From Parelaphostrongylus tenuis (Eukaryota > Nematoda > Chromadorea > Rhabditida > Metastrongylidae), in the NCBI GenBank assembly GCA_019055375.1, contig JAHQIW010000307.1, positions 155,455 through 219,454 on the forward strand: a DNA stretch of 64,000 nt, given 5' to 3'. The translations under genes and the position numbers were made by a program. Of the stretch, positions 25,601 through 35,590 are shown piece by piece. A model generated the notes under the pieces. That model had not been told where the DNA came from. It did no database searches and was given only the letters and a program-made list of their open reading frames with translations. The number at the start of each line of letters is the position of its first letter. Position 1 is the stretch's first letter.

Positions 25601-27421
25601 AGCAGCGATTGGTGCGCCGACTGTGCTAGCTGAAGTTACACCAGGTACACCACTACCCATTGATGCCATCATGATGGTGCCGCCAATATTGACGTCATGT
25701 GAAGTAGCACTTAATGCTCCAGCAAGTGGTAGATCGGTGAAGCGTGGAACTCGTATCTGCTCTGGTGACTTGCATCTAAACAACCACCTTTCAAAGACAA
25801 AAAAAATCCTGCTTAAGATTCTTTTTATTTAACCGCTTGTAGCGGTGGTATGATGTGTCAGCTAACCATTTCGGGATCATGGATCCAACCATCTCCGTCT
25901 CTAAACCACAGCGTGTTGCGTCTAACAATGATATCTAACCCCAGCGTACAGGCATTACACTCACGGTTAGAGAACAGAGGGTTGGATAATGTTTTAGCCA
26001 TGTCGATATTTTTTATGAAAGAATTCCATATACGAACACAACTACGTTTAAATCTGTCAAATGTTTACTAAACCATAAACGGCTCAAATATGTATGGTTA
26101 TTTTATTTTAACAGTTCCCACACATGAACAAACGGTCCCTTGTCAGTACAGAAAATTTCTCACCCAGCTCATAGGATTTCTCCAATCAATCTAAGTCATT
26201 CGCGCGTACTTCAGCAGAAAATCCTCATAGAAAAATGATGCTAGAGGAACATCAAAACTTTCGGCGCTTAGCAAGCTCTGAGGAACAAGAATGCATTCGA
26301 CTTCGCCAATCATCTTCAAAGGTGAATGAACAAAAAGCCTGGTCTCCAATCACGGTGGCCCACCAATCCATCAAGTCAGTGCTGCTGCCTCGCAGATAGG
26401 CTTATACGTAATCGTCAACATTGGAGGGATGTAAGACTAGGTGAGCCTTGAGCGTGGGATAGAACCGCTGACCACATGTAAGTCGCACAGCACCTCTAAT
26501 CACTGCGTCACATGCGCCACCTGATAGTACATTACATGACTACGCACCTACATGATATATAACTTTACTTATGGATATATATATACATATATGGATATAT
26601 ATATATCATCATATCTAAGATATGATGCTCAGCGAATCCCTAGAGCGAGGAGGACCCACTGGGCTACTCTTGCACGCGATAGGGAAAAATGGAAGAGTTG
26701 CTGGTACCCGCTCGAGTCACTCGACGATCAACGGGACGACAGGTGATAAAAGGATAAAGGATAAAGCTATCGGCGTTGATCAATCCAAGTTCAAAGCTGG
26801 AGAGAACAGTCTTGAGAATCAGTCGCGCTCGTGCCGACTGTAGAAAGTTCCATTTATCTTACGCGACGTTTCACTAGCATTTTGCCTTCCCCGCCTTTCG
26901 TGCATGATTAACAAGCAGGTTTGTCTCATCGAGAGTTCCATCTCAAAGCAAGTGTAGGCAAGTTGTACATAAAAATGTTTGCAAGAAAATTGGAGCAACT
27001 GTAGGATATCAAAATCACGCAGTTTTAGTTATTGTTCGTATGAAAATTTAGCGTTTATTTTAGTGCTAAAAGTTATGCAGCGACCTGACACATATGTATA
27101 TGTGTTTGTATGTACCTTTACATATGATATATATGATACGCATGGTACCTATGAATGTATACATATGCATACATTTACATGTACGTGGGATGTATATATG
27201 TATATATGTTTATGTATATGTATACATATACATGTACATATATGTAAAATGTATAAAGATATATATGAACATACGTATACATATACATGTACATATGTAT
27301 GCATATACTTGACGCAATTAGTCATATAGGCAGTGTGTATACATATATGAACGCGCACATATGCATATAGATGGAAATACATGCATATACGTATGTATAC
27401 ACGTATATACGTATACATATA

Positions 27422-27454
<33 letters not shown>

Positions 27455-28125
27455 GTATGTATATGTATATACATATACGTGCATATACACGTACACAGCA
27501 TATATATATATATATATATGTATATATGCATACGTATATATATACATGCATTATATGTATATAATACTGAACTTTTGCATTAATGTGAATAAGATTATAT
27601 AAAAGGTCTCATCCAGCAATCCACAATGTATCAAGTAATATCCGCCTTATTCATTTCAACAACATCATTAACGTTCTATACAATAATGTTTTTAGAAAGC
27701 ATTCGATAAGACCCGCTCACTACAAAGTTCATTTGAAAGAAACTGAAGTTATTCATTTATGAAAGTCTGACGAGTGAAGCTATCATAGTTTATGTCAGGG
27801 TATTCACAAATTAATGGATAAGTTTAGTTAAGCTTTTCCTTTTGAATACGATAAACAAAGAATATAAGATATGAGTGTTTTCATGGGAAGTGGAAGAAAA
27901 AATACAAAGTATTCCTGGACCTAAAATTTCGCAAAAAAATGTCGGGGCAAAAAGTTAATGGCTGAATAGAACCAGTTAACCCACCTACTAACAATAGCGA
28001 CATTTTGAGCATTTTGCGAATTGTCAGGCTTATATTCCGGCCCCATAATACGATCACGTGCTTTTACATACAAGCCTCCTTTTGCTAAAACAAATATCAC
28101 ACGTAAAAATAATATAACAAAACTA

Positions 28126-28182
<57 letters not shown>

Positions 28183-31100
28183 AGTGCAAAATCGTAAGTA
28201 CACGCACCTCAGGAGTTAGCTGATTCCGAGCAGCCTCCTCAGCCTTTGCACGTTGCGCTTGGAACTTTTCTTCCCGGATTTTATCACTACTTTCTGGACG
28301 TCTCAAGATTCTGACCGGAGCCGGAGGGGCCCCTCCAGGTCCAGCAGGGGTAACTCCTGGTGTTGACAAAAAGCACGGACTAAACAATTCTCAGCTCAAT
28401 TCAACGAAACATGAAACATTCAAGATACGTGAGATAAGAAAGGACCACGTACTTCAGCCTTGCCTCCTCTTTACATTGAGCTGCTTTTTCTTTACGAGCT
28501 TCTTTATCCGCTTGGGCTCTTTGCAGAATGCGGATCTTAACAGCAGAAGCACATTAGCAACTGATAAAGTCTTTCTAAAATTCAGGAGAACAAAGCACAA
28601 CTCCTCAATAACTGACTTACATTTGAGAATATTGAGCTATTCGTAAAACATTCGACCCTAGACGGGAACTGAACCCGCGTTTCACTTACACTAAGGGCGC
28701 GTACTATTGAGTTGGCAAAAAATTTTCCGGACCATTTTAGTTCTGCTGATTATTTTCCATTCATTTAAGGGTTTGTTTTTACTATCACGTTGAGCAGATT
28801 CTTGTGGCTTCTTGATATATTACACTTATACAAAAAGTTCTCAGCTGGAATTGTCCCGAAAGCAAGAACGATTGTCGATGCTACACGAGTGTGGCTGCGT
28901 GCCAAAGCAGCACTCGCACCCAAACGATACTCGTATAGCATCAACAATCGTTTTTGCTCTCAAGACAACTCCATCTTAACAATTTTTGTGTAAGAATTAC
29001 ATGTCAGAATAACCACAAGAAGCTGCTCTGAACGACAGTAAGAACAAAAACTTGAATGCATTGGAAATAACCAACATAGACGAGAATGTCCGGAAAATTT
29101 CTCACCAACCCAATACCACAATACCACCGAGCCCACCGTGATGCTCCCACTCTTTCTTCAGTAAAAACTACCAAAGTTGTCAGTAACAAGTCTTTGACGG
29201 ATGGTCTCTGGTGAGCACAGATTATTAGCAGCTCAACTAAGCAAGAATAGTAGCAAACCAATGGCCTCGGTGGTGTAGTGGCAGCAAGAACCCTCGGCAT
29301 GGTCGAAAAGCAGGTTCAGCTTCCGATTGAGGACAATGTAATTGCAACGTCATAACACTGTCGAAAGAAAGCAGTACAGTAAAGAATCTTAGACTAAGCG
29401 GGTCTTGTCCATTACAAGATGACAAATGAAAAATCGATCTGATTCGTTGGAAAAGAACTTTCTAGAGGAGTGTTAGTGATCATTCGAAAGCTTGAATCTC
29501 TGCCTAGAGCTATAAGTAACCGGTTTTCTGAACAGACCCTTCAATAAAGCTATAAAATTCAAAATAGAATCTAATATCATATCTCACATCAGATGCGCAA
29601 TTCAACTGTCGCTCCGCTGAAAGCACGAAGAGCACATGAACGTGTGAAGAATTTATTGTAGTATCAGAATCATAAGCATAATCTAGAGTTTCTTTCAAAG
29701 CTGAGAAGCAATTCCTAATTAAATAACAAACATCGAACTTCTTCGAAACGACAACTGCTCAATTATTACTGGCCGTCGCACCAAATCTGCGGCCACCAAC
29801 CCCCCCCCCCCTCCCCCCCTCCCCCGCTGTCAATTAGCCTGTAAACAAGCAAGCCGAATGCGTGAAACTCAGTCTTATCATCTCTGCTACCCTGCAGAGA
29901 AATGCTCTTTCCAAAAATAAGCACAACTTTGGATCCTTGAATCATACGCTATCAAATGATAACTAATAATCTGAAGAAAAGCTCTCCTCGCGAGAAAAAT
30001 GCGGGTGTGAAACACAAGGGTTTTCCTTCTGTAACAAAACCGATAAAAGGCCTTTTTGATGACCGGTTAAGTGGAGCTGCAGCCAGAAATTTAAGCTTCA
30101 AAATGATTATTAACATTCCCATGAAAGATTCCTGCCCAGCGAATGAGATCGGCTTTCATTTCCCGCCTTATAATGGGCAAGTACCAACTAAGCTTAACCT
30201 ATAATTCCTCGGATTTTGGTAAACCGCGTCATGAATCTCCTACGGCCAATGTCAATTGTCGGATGATATTGTTCTATGGCTTTTATACCCTGACCACTAA
30301 CGACTCTTGCGATCATGATCCCTTATTCCCATGCCTACCCTTTCGGAACCGTGGACCCATGGCCTCTGCATCTCTTACACCCCGCGCGAAAATCACTTTC
30401 TGTCTCACTCCCCTCCGCTACTCGGCACCACGTCCACCGGGAAGAAGGTAACTGGTTCGATCCTCTACCACGACGATTCACTGTAGTTTTTCCGATTATA
30501 TCTTCTTGTTTTCACTACAATATGCTCGAAGCCTTACAGAAGAAGCACCAGTACTAATCGACATCAGAAGGAAAACACCAAAGAATCTACCGTGAAGCGT
30601 CGTGGTAAAGGATTGAACCAGTAAACTTCTTCGCGATAGACGAGGTGCCGAGTGGCGGAGAGGGGTGACATAGACTGGGATTGCCAAGCTGAGGGTTAGA
30701 TATGCAAAGGCCGTGGGTCTACGGTCCCAAAAGGGCGAATCAAGGGACGATGGGAGCGCTTCACACAGATCTTTAATCACGCCAGAGAAGATTCAGAGTT
30801 GAATTTTGAAAAGTACGAAGGCAATTTGTCCTGAGAGAGAAATTGGAATAAAGTCTCAACGAAAAAAAGGCTCTCCCAGCTTAAATAGAAGACTCTTGCC
30901 AAGACTAGTAGCCTTAGTTTCATGAACCGTTTGAATACTCTAGACTGAGACCTAAGAAAGCTTAACGATAGGAAGAGGACGAAAAGAGGAACACCTACGC
31001 GAACCTGTTTGAAGCGCTCCGTAAGCTGCTTTTCCATGCTCTCCCCAGCTTCGTCATTTTCCCAATCTTCGACGACATCTCCTCCAGTAGAAGAATCTGC

Positions 31101-31241
31101 GGCTTCAACTGTAAGAACATAGGAACTCTACAGAATCGCCATTTTCTAGAGGGTGAACTGGAAGGGTAAAAAACACTAACCACTCCCATGAGGAATCGAA
31201 CCAGTGACTGACTCACCAAGAACAGTATTGGTGGAGCTCAT
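22650..31241 (-). CDS. SUZ-domain-like protein with Pro/Gln-rich C-terminal half
   Basis: Eight exons in transcription order: 31241-31217 (ATG), 31108-31005, 28535-28453, 28379-28208, 28084-27985, 25775-25357, 23080-22873, 22794-22650 (TAG). The N-terminus has an acidic [11 protein letters not shown] followed by [11 protein letters not shown], as in SZRD1-like proteins. Two IRILQR/VRILRRP motifs follow, then charged helices and [11 protein letters not shown], which matches the end of a SUZ domain (an RNA-binding-associated motif). The rest is low-complexity Pro/Gln/Ser sequence ending in a basic [12 protein letters not shown] tail. Phases agree except at three places, each needing a one-base correction or an extra intron: exon 5 start, inside exon 6 and inside exon 7. 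The acceptor of exon 3 (GTTAAG) is unusual. A role with mRNA or the ribosome is inferred from SUZ only. Unseen small exons may exist, especially in 25776-27984. Confidence 0.5.
23925..24030 (+). repeat. Dispersed repeat, second copy
   Basis: Matches 1040-1145: AATCTTGGTGATTCTAAAG, GGTTTTTGAAAACATCTC, GTTTCACATTC. Confidence 0.5.
24685..24890. repeat. Short inverted repeat, GACCCACGGTC family
   Basis: GACCCACGGTCTTTTCATCT at the left and the inverse GATGCAGAAACCGTGGGTCT at about 24838 form a foldback. The family also occurs at 30310-30750. Confidence 0.5.
26240..26525 (-). mobile_element. tRNA-derived SINE, old and diverged
   Basis: Head at the right with GGCGCATGTGACGCAGTGAT and a changed B box. 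Body order as in the other copies with many differences. Confidence 0.5.
26570..26616. repeat. ATAT/GGATAT low-complexity tract
   Basis: ATATACATATATGGATATAT pattern directly before the RTE 3' fragment. Confidence 0.5.
26610..26750 (+). pseudogene. RTE element 3' end
   Basis: Frame reads [20 protein letters not shown], then LDDQRDDR and a stop, the C-terminus of nematode RTE ORFs. It is followed at once by GATAAAAGGATAAAGGATAAAG and the inverse of the SINE tail. Confidence 0.5.
26930..27090 (+). repeat. Solo terminal half of the same MITE family
   Basis: Matches the right end of the 31398-31983 element (CAAAGCAAGTGTAGGCAAGTTG, ATATCAAAATCACGCAG, TTTATTTTAGTGCTAAAAG). Confidence 0.5.
27080..27565. 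repeat. Long TATACATG low-complexity tract
   Basis: About 480 bases made almost only of TATA, CATA, GTAT and ACGT words, in intron 25776-27984 of the SUZ gene. It creates many false open frames on both strands rich in Tyr, Ile and His. Confidence 0.5.
28124..28180. repeat. AT microsatellite beside SUZ exon 5
   Basis: (AT)n with a TACATATACA interruption, inside the 123-base intron between exons 28208-28379 and 27985-28084. Confidence 0.5.
28655..28705 (-). repeat. tRNA-like fragment
   Basis: Minus strand has AGTGTAAGTGAAACGCGGG then GGTTCAGTTCCCG (B box). No complete cloverleaf. Ends at the TA of the neighbouring MITE. Confidence 0.5.
28707..29113. mobile_element. Mariner-type foldback MITE, TA flanks
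   Basis: TA (28705-28706), then TTGAGTTGGCAAAAAATTTT at the left and the inverse of TTGGGTTGGTGAGAAATTTT at the right, then TA (29114-29115). The whole element is one long palindrome turning near GCACTCGCACCC. No coding capacity. Confidence 0.5.
29262..29425 (+). repeat. Second tRNA-like SINE family
   Basis: GGTGGTGTAGTGGCAGC (A-box-like) and GGTTCAGCTTCC (B-box-like) 30 bases on, followed by a shared tail with AATCTTAGACTAAGCGGG. Related copies at 32264 and 33557. Confidence 0.5.
29409..30177. mobile_element. Non-coding TIR element, family W
   Basis: Left end CCATTACAAGATGACAAATG, right end its inverse at about 30158-30177. Shares TTAGTGATCATTCGAAAGCTTG and the CAATTCAACTGTCG region with the 15.1 kb copy. 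Contains a C-run at about 29800-29826. Confidence 0.5.
30310..30750. repeat. Inverted repeat, GACCCACGGTC family
   Basis: Left copy (30310-30480) with GGTTCGATCCTCTACCACGA, right copy (30585-30750) its inverse, ending in CCGTGGGTCTACGGTCCC. The arm GGATTGAACCAG is tRNA B-box-like. Confidence 0.5.
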
Positions 31242-31291
31242 CCAGTTGATTTCTCGGTTCGAAATTACGACGGTGGCCCCAACTACTCTAT

Positions 31292-31293
31292 CT
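31292..31293 (-). promoter_or_regulatory. Possible trans-splice or 5' UTR acceptor upstream of the SUZ gene
   Basis: Reading the minus strand, a pyrimidine-rich stretch ends in TTACAG about 50 bases before the start codon at 31241. Nematode mRNAs often receive a spliced leader at such sites. Position and sequence fit, but an ordinary 5' UTR intron would look the same. Confidence 0.5.
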
Positions 31294-31397
31294 GTAACAC
31301 GAAAGGGTTAAATTATCGACGTCTTATAGGGATTATCTCGATGGAAATCGACGGAATCACAATGGAAATTCACTGGAATACTCTAAAATATTAAAGT

Positions 31398-31983
31398 CAT
31401 TCCATAAGTTTTGGCACTAGAGTAACAAACACCATTTACTGACCAGAGGTAAATAGAACTGCATGATTTTGGTATCGTTCAATTGAGCATTTTCTCGCGA
31501 ACATTTTGGTATACAACATGCCTATACCTGCTTCAATATAAAGCTGTCGTAAGAACAGACTTACTTGCTATTCATACACGACGAATGACGCTCAGGGAAA
31601 AATGCTAGTGAAGCGGCATGCCAGATTAATGGAGCTTCCTCTGGACGGCTCGAGTGCCACTGATCTTCCATACAGCTCCCGGCGGCTTTGAACTTGGCGG
31701 ATCGCTTCCTATCCGTCTCCTTTCTGCAACCGTGACCTCACCCTAAGCTCCATTAATCTTCTGCGCCGCTGCACTAACATTCTTCCCTAAGTGACACTGG
31801 TGTATAAATAGTAAGCGAATTCGATCCCAATAGAGCTCCATCTCAGAGCAAGTTTGAGCAAGTTGTATACCAAAATGTTCGCAAAAAAATGCTCAATTGA
31901 ACGATATCAAAATCATGCAATTTTAACTACTCCTGGCTAATAAATTTGGTGCTTATTGCTCTACTGCCAAAACTGATGGAACG
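31398..31983. mobile_element. Mariner-derived MITE with long terminal inverted repeats
   Basis: Ends of more than 100 bases are inverted copies (CATTCCATAAGTTTTGGCAC / CGTTCCATCAGTTTTGGCAG). They belong to the same end family as the mariner at 8261-9181. The interior has no transposase. Confidence 0.5.
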
Positions 31984-32263
31984 GCCAAATATGCACATGC
32001 AAAGGAATCTGGTCTGAAAAAAAGTCGTACTGTTCAGTATATACATCCGGAAGTACAGAGTAGTGTGCAGAACATAGAAATATGTGCTAACCGGAATCAA
32101 GATGACCTACCACATCAAAGGGTTCGAAGATCACGTCCTTTTGAGCATGTCGGTCTGGATTACTTTGGCCCATTAACAGTGAGCCAATCAGACTCGACGA
32201 AGATATTCCGGTGCTGACAGATACGATAGGTTATATCGAGGAAAAGAGTGGTAGCAGAGCGGT

Positions 32264-32400
32264 GGTGTCGGTGATGTAGTGGGTAGCACGCGCCACCGGT
32301 ATGGTATCAATGACGGTTCAAGTCCCCTTGATGTCGAGCGTTTAACACGACCCAATACTCTTAGATACACATCTGTGACATCATAATGCCGCTAAAAAGC
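32264..32400 (+). repeat. Second tRNA-like SINE family
   Basis: GGTGATGTAGTGGGTAGC and GGTTCAAGTCCCC, then AATACTCTTAGATACAC as tail. Confidence 0.5.
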
Positions 32401-32724
32401 GGTAAAAATAACAATTTAAGAAGATATTCGGTGTCTTTCTTAGGCAGATCTGAAGCTGTCTGAACGCCTGACCCTTCAGGTTCTGGAGAAGATCGCACGA
32501 TTGGAGGGTCAGCCACAACGCTATTGTACTGACTTGTAATCGCTATATCTCACTATAAACAGCCTCAGATCCGCTTTGTTATAGAAAACCCTAAATCGGT
32601 CCTCATATGCCGCCGGGGTTAAGTGGTAGCCCTGGGTTTTGAGAAGTGCTCTAAGTCGTTTGTCTTCCTCGTTTTCCTTTCGGTTTCGATTTCGCCACGA
32701 ACTTAATGAATAATAATAAATAAA

Positions 32725-33010
32725 TAAAGCTCTCGGCGTTGGTCAATCCCTGAGGGATGCGCCATGCATTCGACTTCAATTTCTAACTTCGTGTGAGATG
32801 ATTGAATGCATGTCTGGCCTTTACAATGACTCGCGGTGGCCTCCCGCTGAACCGAGTCAGTGCTGCTTATCCTCCCAGACAAGTCTGAGACCTGTCTGGT
32901 ACCAATTTACCGACCCCGGAGGGATGGATGGCTTGGTGAGCCATGAGCGCGAGATCGAACCATTGACCTCGTGTGCGACGCAGAGCATCTCTAACCACTG
33001 CGCCACGTGC
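32725..33010 (-). mobile_element. tRNA-derived SINE, well preserved
   Basis: Head GTGGCGCAGTGGTTAGAGAT, B box GGTTCGATCTC, complete body, tail GCTTTATTTATTTATT. Closest to a consensus in this window. Confidence 0.5.
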
Positions 33011-33556
33011 TTTCTTATGTTTTCAAATATAACGCTAAGCCATATAGGACGAGAGAAAGATTTGAAAAAGGAAGAAAATAATAAAAAAAAGCTGAACACT
33101 CGTCAATTTGAGCCGGGGTTACCAGCTGGCCGGCCTGAGGATCGCCGAGCAAAACATCAGGTACCACGAGAAAAGTCGATAATCGGTAAAACTCGTCCCG
33201 AAATAGCCTGAGGCTACTTTTATAAGTGAATAGAGGAGAAAAAACTGGGTAACTAAACAACAAACGTCGTCGTCGTCAACGGCAGGTGAGCGAAGTTTAT
33301 CAATTACGCCCTTACATCATCGACGCTCGTCGTTCAGTATGTTGTGTGAGTGCGGACGGGTGAGCGAGAACTCGTCCGCACCACCCTCGCCTCACCGTTC
33401 AATCGCGCGACACGGCTGAACTCGGCCCTCGATCTGCCGAGTTTGATCTCTACTTCGAAGATCGCTGATCACTGATTAGTAATGGGGAGGTCATGAAGAC
33501 TTGCTGCTAACAGCTACGACTGGTTATATCGAAGAAAGTGTGATAGCGCTGCGGCT

Positions 33557-33700
33557 ACCTAGATGGTGTAGTGGTAGCGGACCCCCCCCCCCTCCCCCCG
33601 GTATGGTGCACTCGGGTTCGGCTCACGCCTGGGACCGAACGTTTTGAATACCACTCAGTAGTCTTAGACAGGCTTATATCACCGTGATTTCTCGTATTCC
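33557..33700 (+). repeat. Second tRNA-like SINE family with a C-run
   Basis: GATGGTGTAGTGGTAGCGG and GGTTCGGCTCACG with a poly-C tract (33582-33600) between the boxes, then AGTAGTCTTAGACAGG. Confidence 0.5.
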
Positions 33701-34482
33701 GAAAGTCTTTAGCTCTTTGAGGGCCAGCGTTGGTAGGCAGGTGGCGACGTGCCGTCACTTGCGCGACAATCAGACAAGCGGCGAGATTAGCGACTCTGCA
33801 TGTCTGTGCATGCATGTCTGGCCGTCCGCGCCTGCTTTCCCACGAGACTCCACTTCGCCATCACAGTAGCTGCGTGAGATTTTACGTGGCGTAGTGAACA
33901 TCGAAATGACTCTCATGCTCTTGAGACGATTAGCCTTATGATCGAGATTGACAAAAAACCCTACAGTAAGTCGCGATTGATGAAGAATATCAAAAAATTT
34001 ATTACTATTACCCATTTTTTAACATTTATATATGACGCGTATGCAAAACGATTGAAATGTTTATTCAGTTTTATAAGACAGCTTAATTCAAAGATAATCC
34101 TCCTCTCGCCTGCCTCTAAACTAACTTTAAACGTTCAGTATGGTTTGTGAGAATTTTTAATTTCTCTTCGAGGTTGATACGTCAGAGGCTTAAGTTTCGG
34201 CTGTACCGCCCGCTTCATGAGAGCCACACGCCCCACTCAACTGAAAAAATGATCACAACCACAATCAAGTATTGTCACCAAAAACGTCTCCTCATCCCTG
34301 CCATAAAGGTAAGCTTCACTGTGGGGCGCATAACTCTGATGAAGCGGAAGATACCGCCAAAACTTACGTAAGCCACTGACGTATCAATTTCGAAAAAACT
34401 TAAAATATTCTAGACAACTATTTCAGAATATCCTGACAGCATATTGTGAGCCTTTCATGAGATCTGTTACGTGCACTTTACA

Positions 34483-34525
34483 GTGCAATACACGTGTTTC
34501 GCCCTTGCGGTCTCTTCAGTTGCAC
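34483..34525 (-). ncRNA. Hammerhead ribozyme, family 1, apparently intact
   Basis: Minus strand: helix I GTGCAA / TTGCAC pairs perfectly; core CTGAAGA; stem II GACC-GCAA-GGGC with one A.G mismatch and a GNRA loop; GAAA; helix III palindrome ACACGTGT; cleavage triplet GUA. All invariant core bases are present. It lies in the left arm of the 34.4-34.9 kb foldback. Confidence 0.5.
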
Positions 34526-34748
34526 AGTGACTTGTGTCTGAGCCAATCTCTCTCGTGGAGAGGCCTCTTACATGGAGGAATCGTCGACGAACGCGTTACA
34601 CCGTAAGTGAAGTTTCATTCATGTGATCATGTTACTGAACATGTAGAAATATGCTGTCAATGGAAATCTGAATTTTCACTTTACTCAAACTGTAACATGT
34701 CCGTCGACGACTCCTTCATGTAGAGGGTTCTCCTCCAAAAGGAGAGCT

Positions 34749-34791
34749 GAGCACCTAACGAGGTGGCAAGGCCGAAATACATGTATTGCAC
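34749..34791 (+). ncRNA. Hammerhead motif, family 1, degenerate partner arm
   Basis: Core CTAACGA (G5 to A), stem II GGT-GGCAAG-GCC, GAAA, helix III TACATG with a mispair, then GUA. The 5' side of helix I no longer pairs. It is the inverted partner of the copy at 34483-34525. Confidence 0.5.
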
Positions 34792-34964
34792 TGTATAAGT
34801 GCTCACAACAGACCTCATGAAAGGCTTAAAATATGCTGTCAGAATGTATCAGTTTTATGCGAGATCTCAAAAATAGTCTATTAGTGAATATAGAATATAG
34901 TGAATATAGCAATGTCAAAATAATTTCAATTGACTATTTTGAGAACTTGCTCAGAATAAATATT

Positions 34965-35085
34965 CATCCTGACAGCATATTTTAAGCCTTCTGACTGATG
35001 AGACCGATTGGCCGAAACACGTGTCTAGCACTGTACAAGTGTCATAACGGACCTCATAAAAGGATTAAAATATGCTGCAGAATAT
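34965..35085. mobile_element. Short family-1 foldback with a central hammerhead
   Basis: CAGCATATTTTAAGCC on the left and its inverse near 35068-35083 enclose a ribozyme core. It looks like a shortened derivative of the neighbouring element. Confidence 0.5.
34995..35031 (+). ncRNA. Hammerhead motif, family 1, intact core with GUC triplet, helix I lost
   Basis: Core CTGATGA, stem II GACC-GATT-GGCC (one mismatch), GAAA, ACACGTGT, triplet GUC. The sequence before the core is arm DNA and does not pair with TAGCAC after the site, so self-cleavage is doubtful. Confidence 0.5.
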
Positions 35086-35514
35086 TTATATCAAAATAAT
35101 CAACTATTCGCCTAAACCCGCCTTTCGCCTAAATGGAAACCTGCAATAAGTTTGATGAAGTTAATAAGTGTTCCATAATAATCACAAAGTTAATCAATGT
35201 GTTAGCTCTAGATATTATGAAATTGCTCTCCTAAATCTCTTATCATTTAAATCCATTTTCATTATTTATTTATCTGCTTCCACGACTCGTCATCACAGAT
35301 AGTGGGTGGATCCTAGATCTTGCTGGATTTAATTGGTTTCCTCACATTCCGCATCATCCACAAAGATCTTCGGATATTTCACGTATTGCTTCGGCTGCTG
35401 CCTGAGAATTCCGTCTAATGGAAATCGTTAAAATGCTGGTCGAGACAGTTCTCTGTGTAATGCTGATGGTGACCGAGCTAAGTTATTCCCGAAGGCGCTC
35501 TTTGAATGAATTTT

Positions 35515-35590
35515 GAGAGTGATGAGTGAGGGAATCGAACCAAAACTTTGCTTCCTAATACACTACATCACTGTGTGACTGTTCTATCTA
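35515..35590 (-). repeat. tRNA-like SINE head
   Basis: Minus strand GTGATGTAGTGTATTAGG and GGTTCGATTCCC, 30 bases apart. The acceptor arms do not pair, so not a tRNA gene. Confidence 0.5.

Larger units (their letters stand above)
34420..34870. mobile_element. Family-1 foldback element with a hammerhead in each arm
   Basis: An almost complete palindrome. CTGACAGCATATT and CCTTTCATGAG on the left return inverted at about 34830-34860. The inner part (34550-34745) is also self-complementary around GTCGACGA. One ribozyme motif lies in each arm, in opposite orientation. Confidence 0.5.

Noticed and set aside
27149..27602. Several Tyr/Ile/His-rich open frames on both strands
   Set aside because: Products of the TATACATG low-complexity tract; the pattern appears in all frames.
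31177..31210. GGTTCGATTCC word on the minus strand as part of a tRNA gene
   Set aside because: No A box or cloverleaf nearby; it lies in the first intron of the SUZ gene and is probably chance.
35515..35590. Functional tRNA gene
   Set aside because: A- and B-box-like words are present but the acceptor and anticodon arms do not pair; best read as a SINE head.
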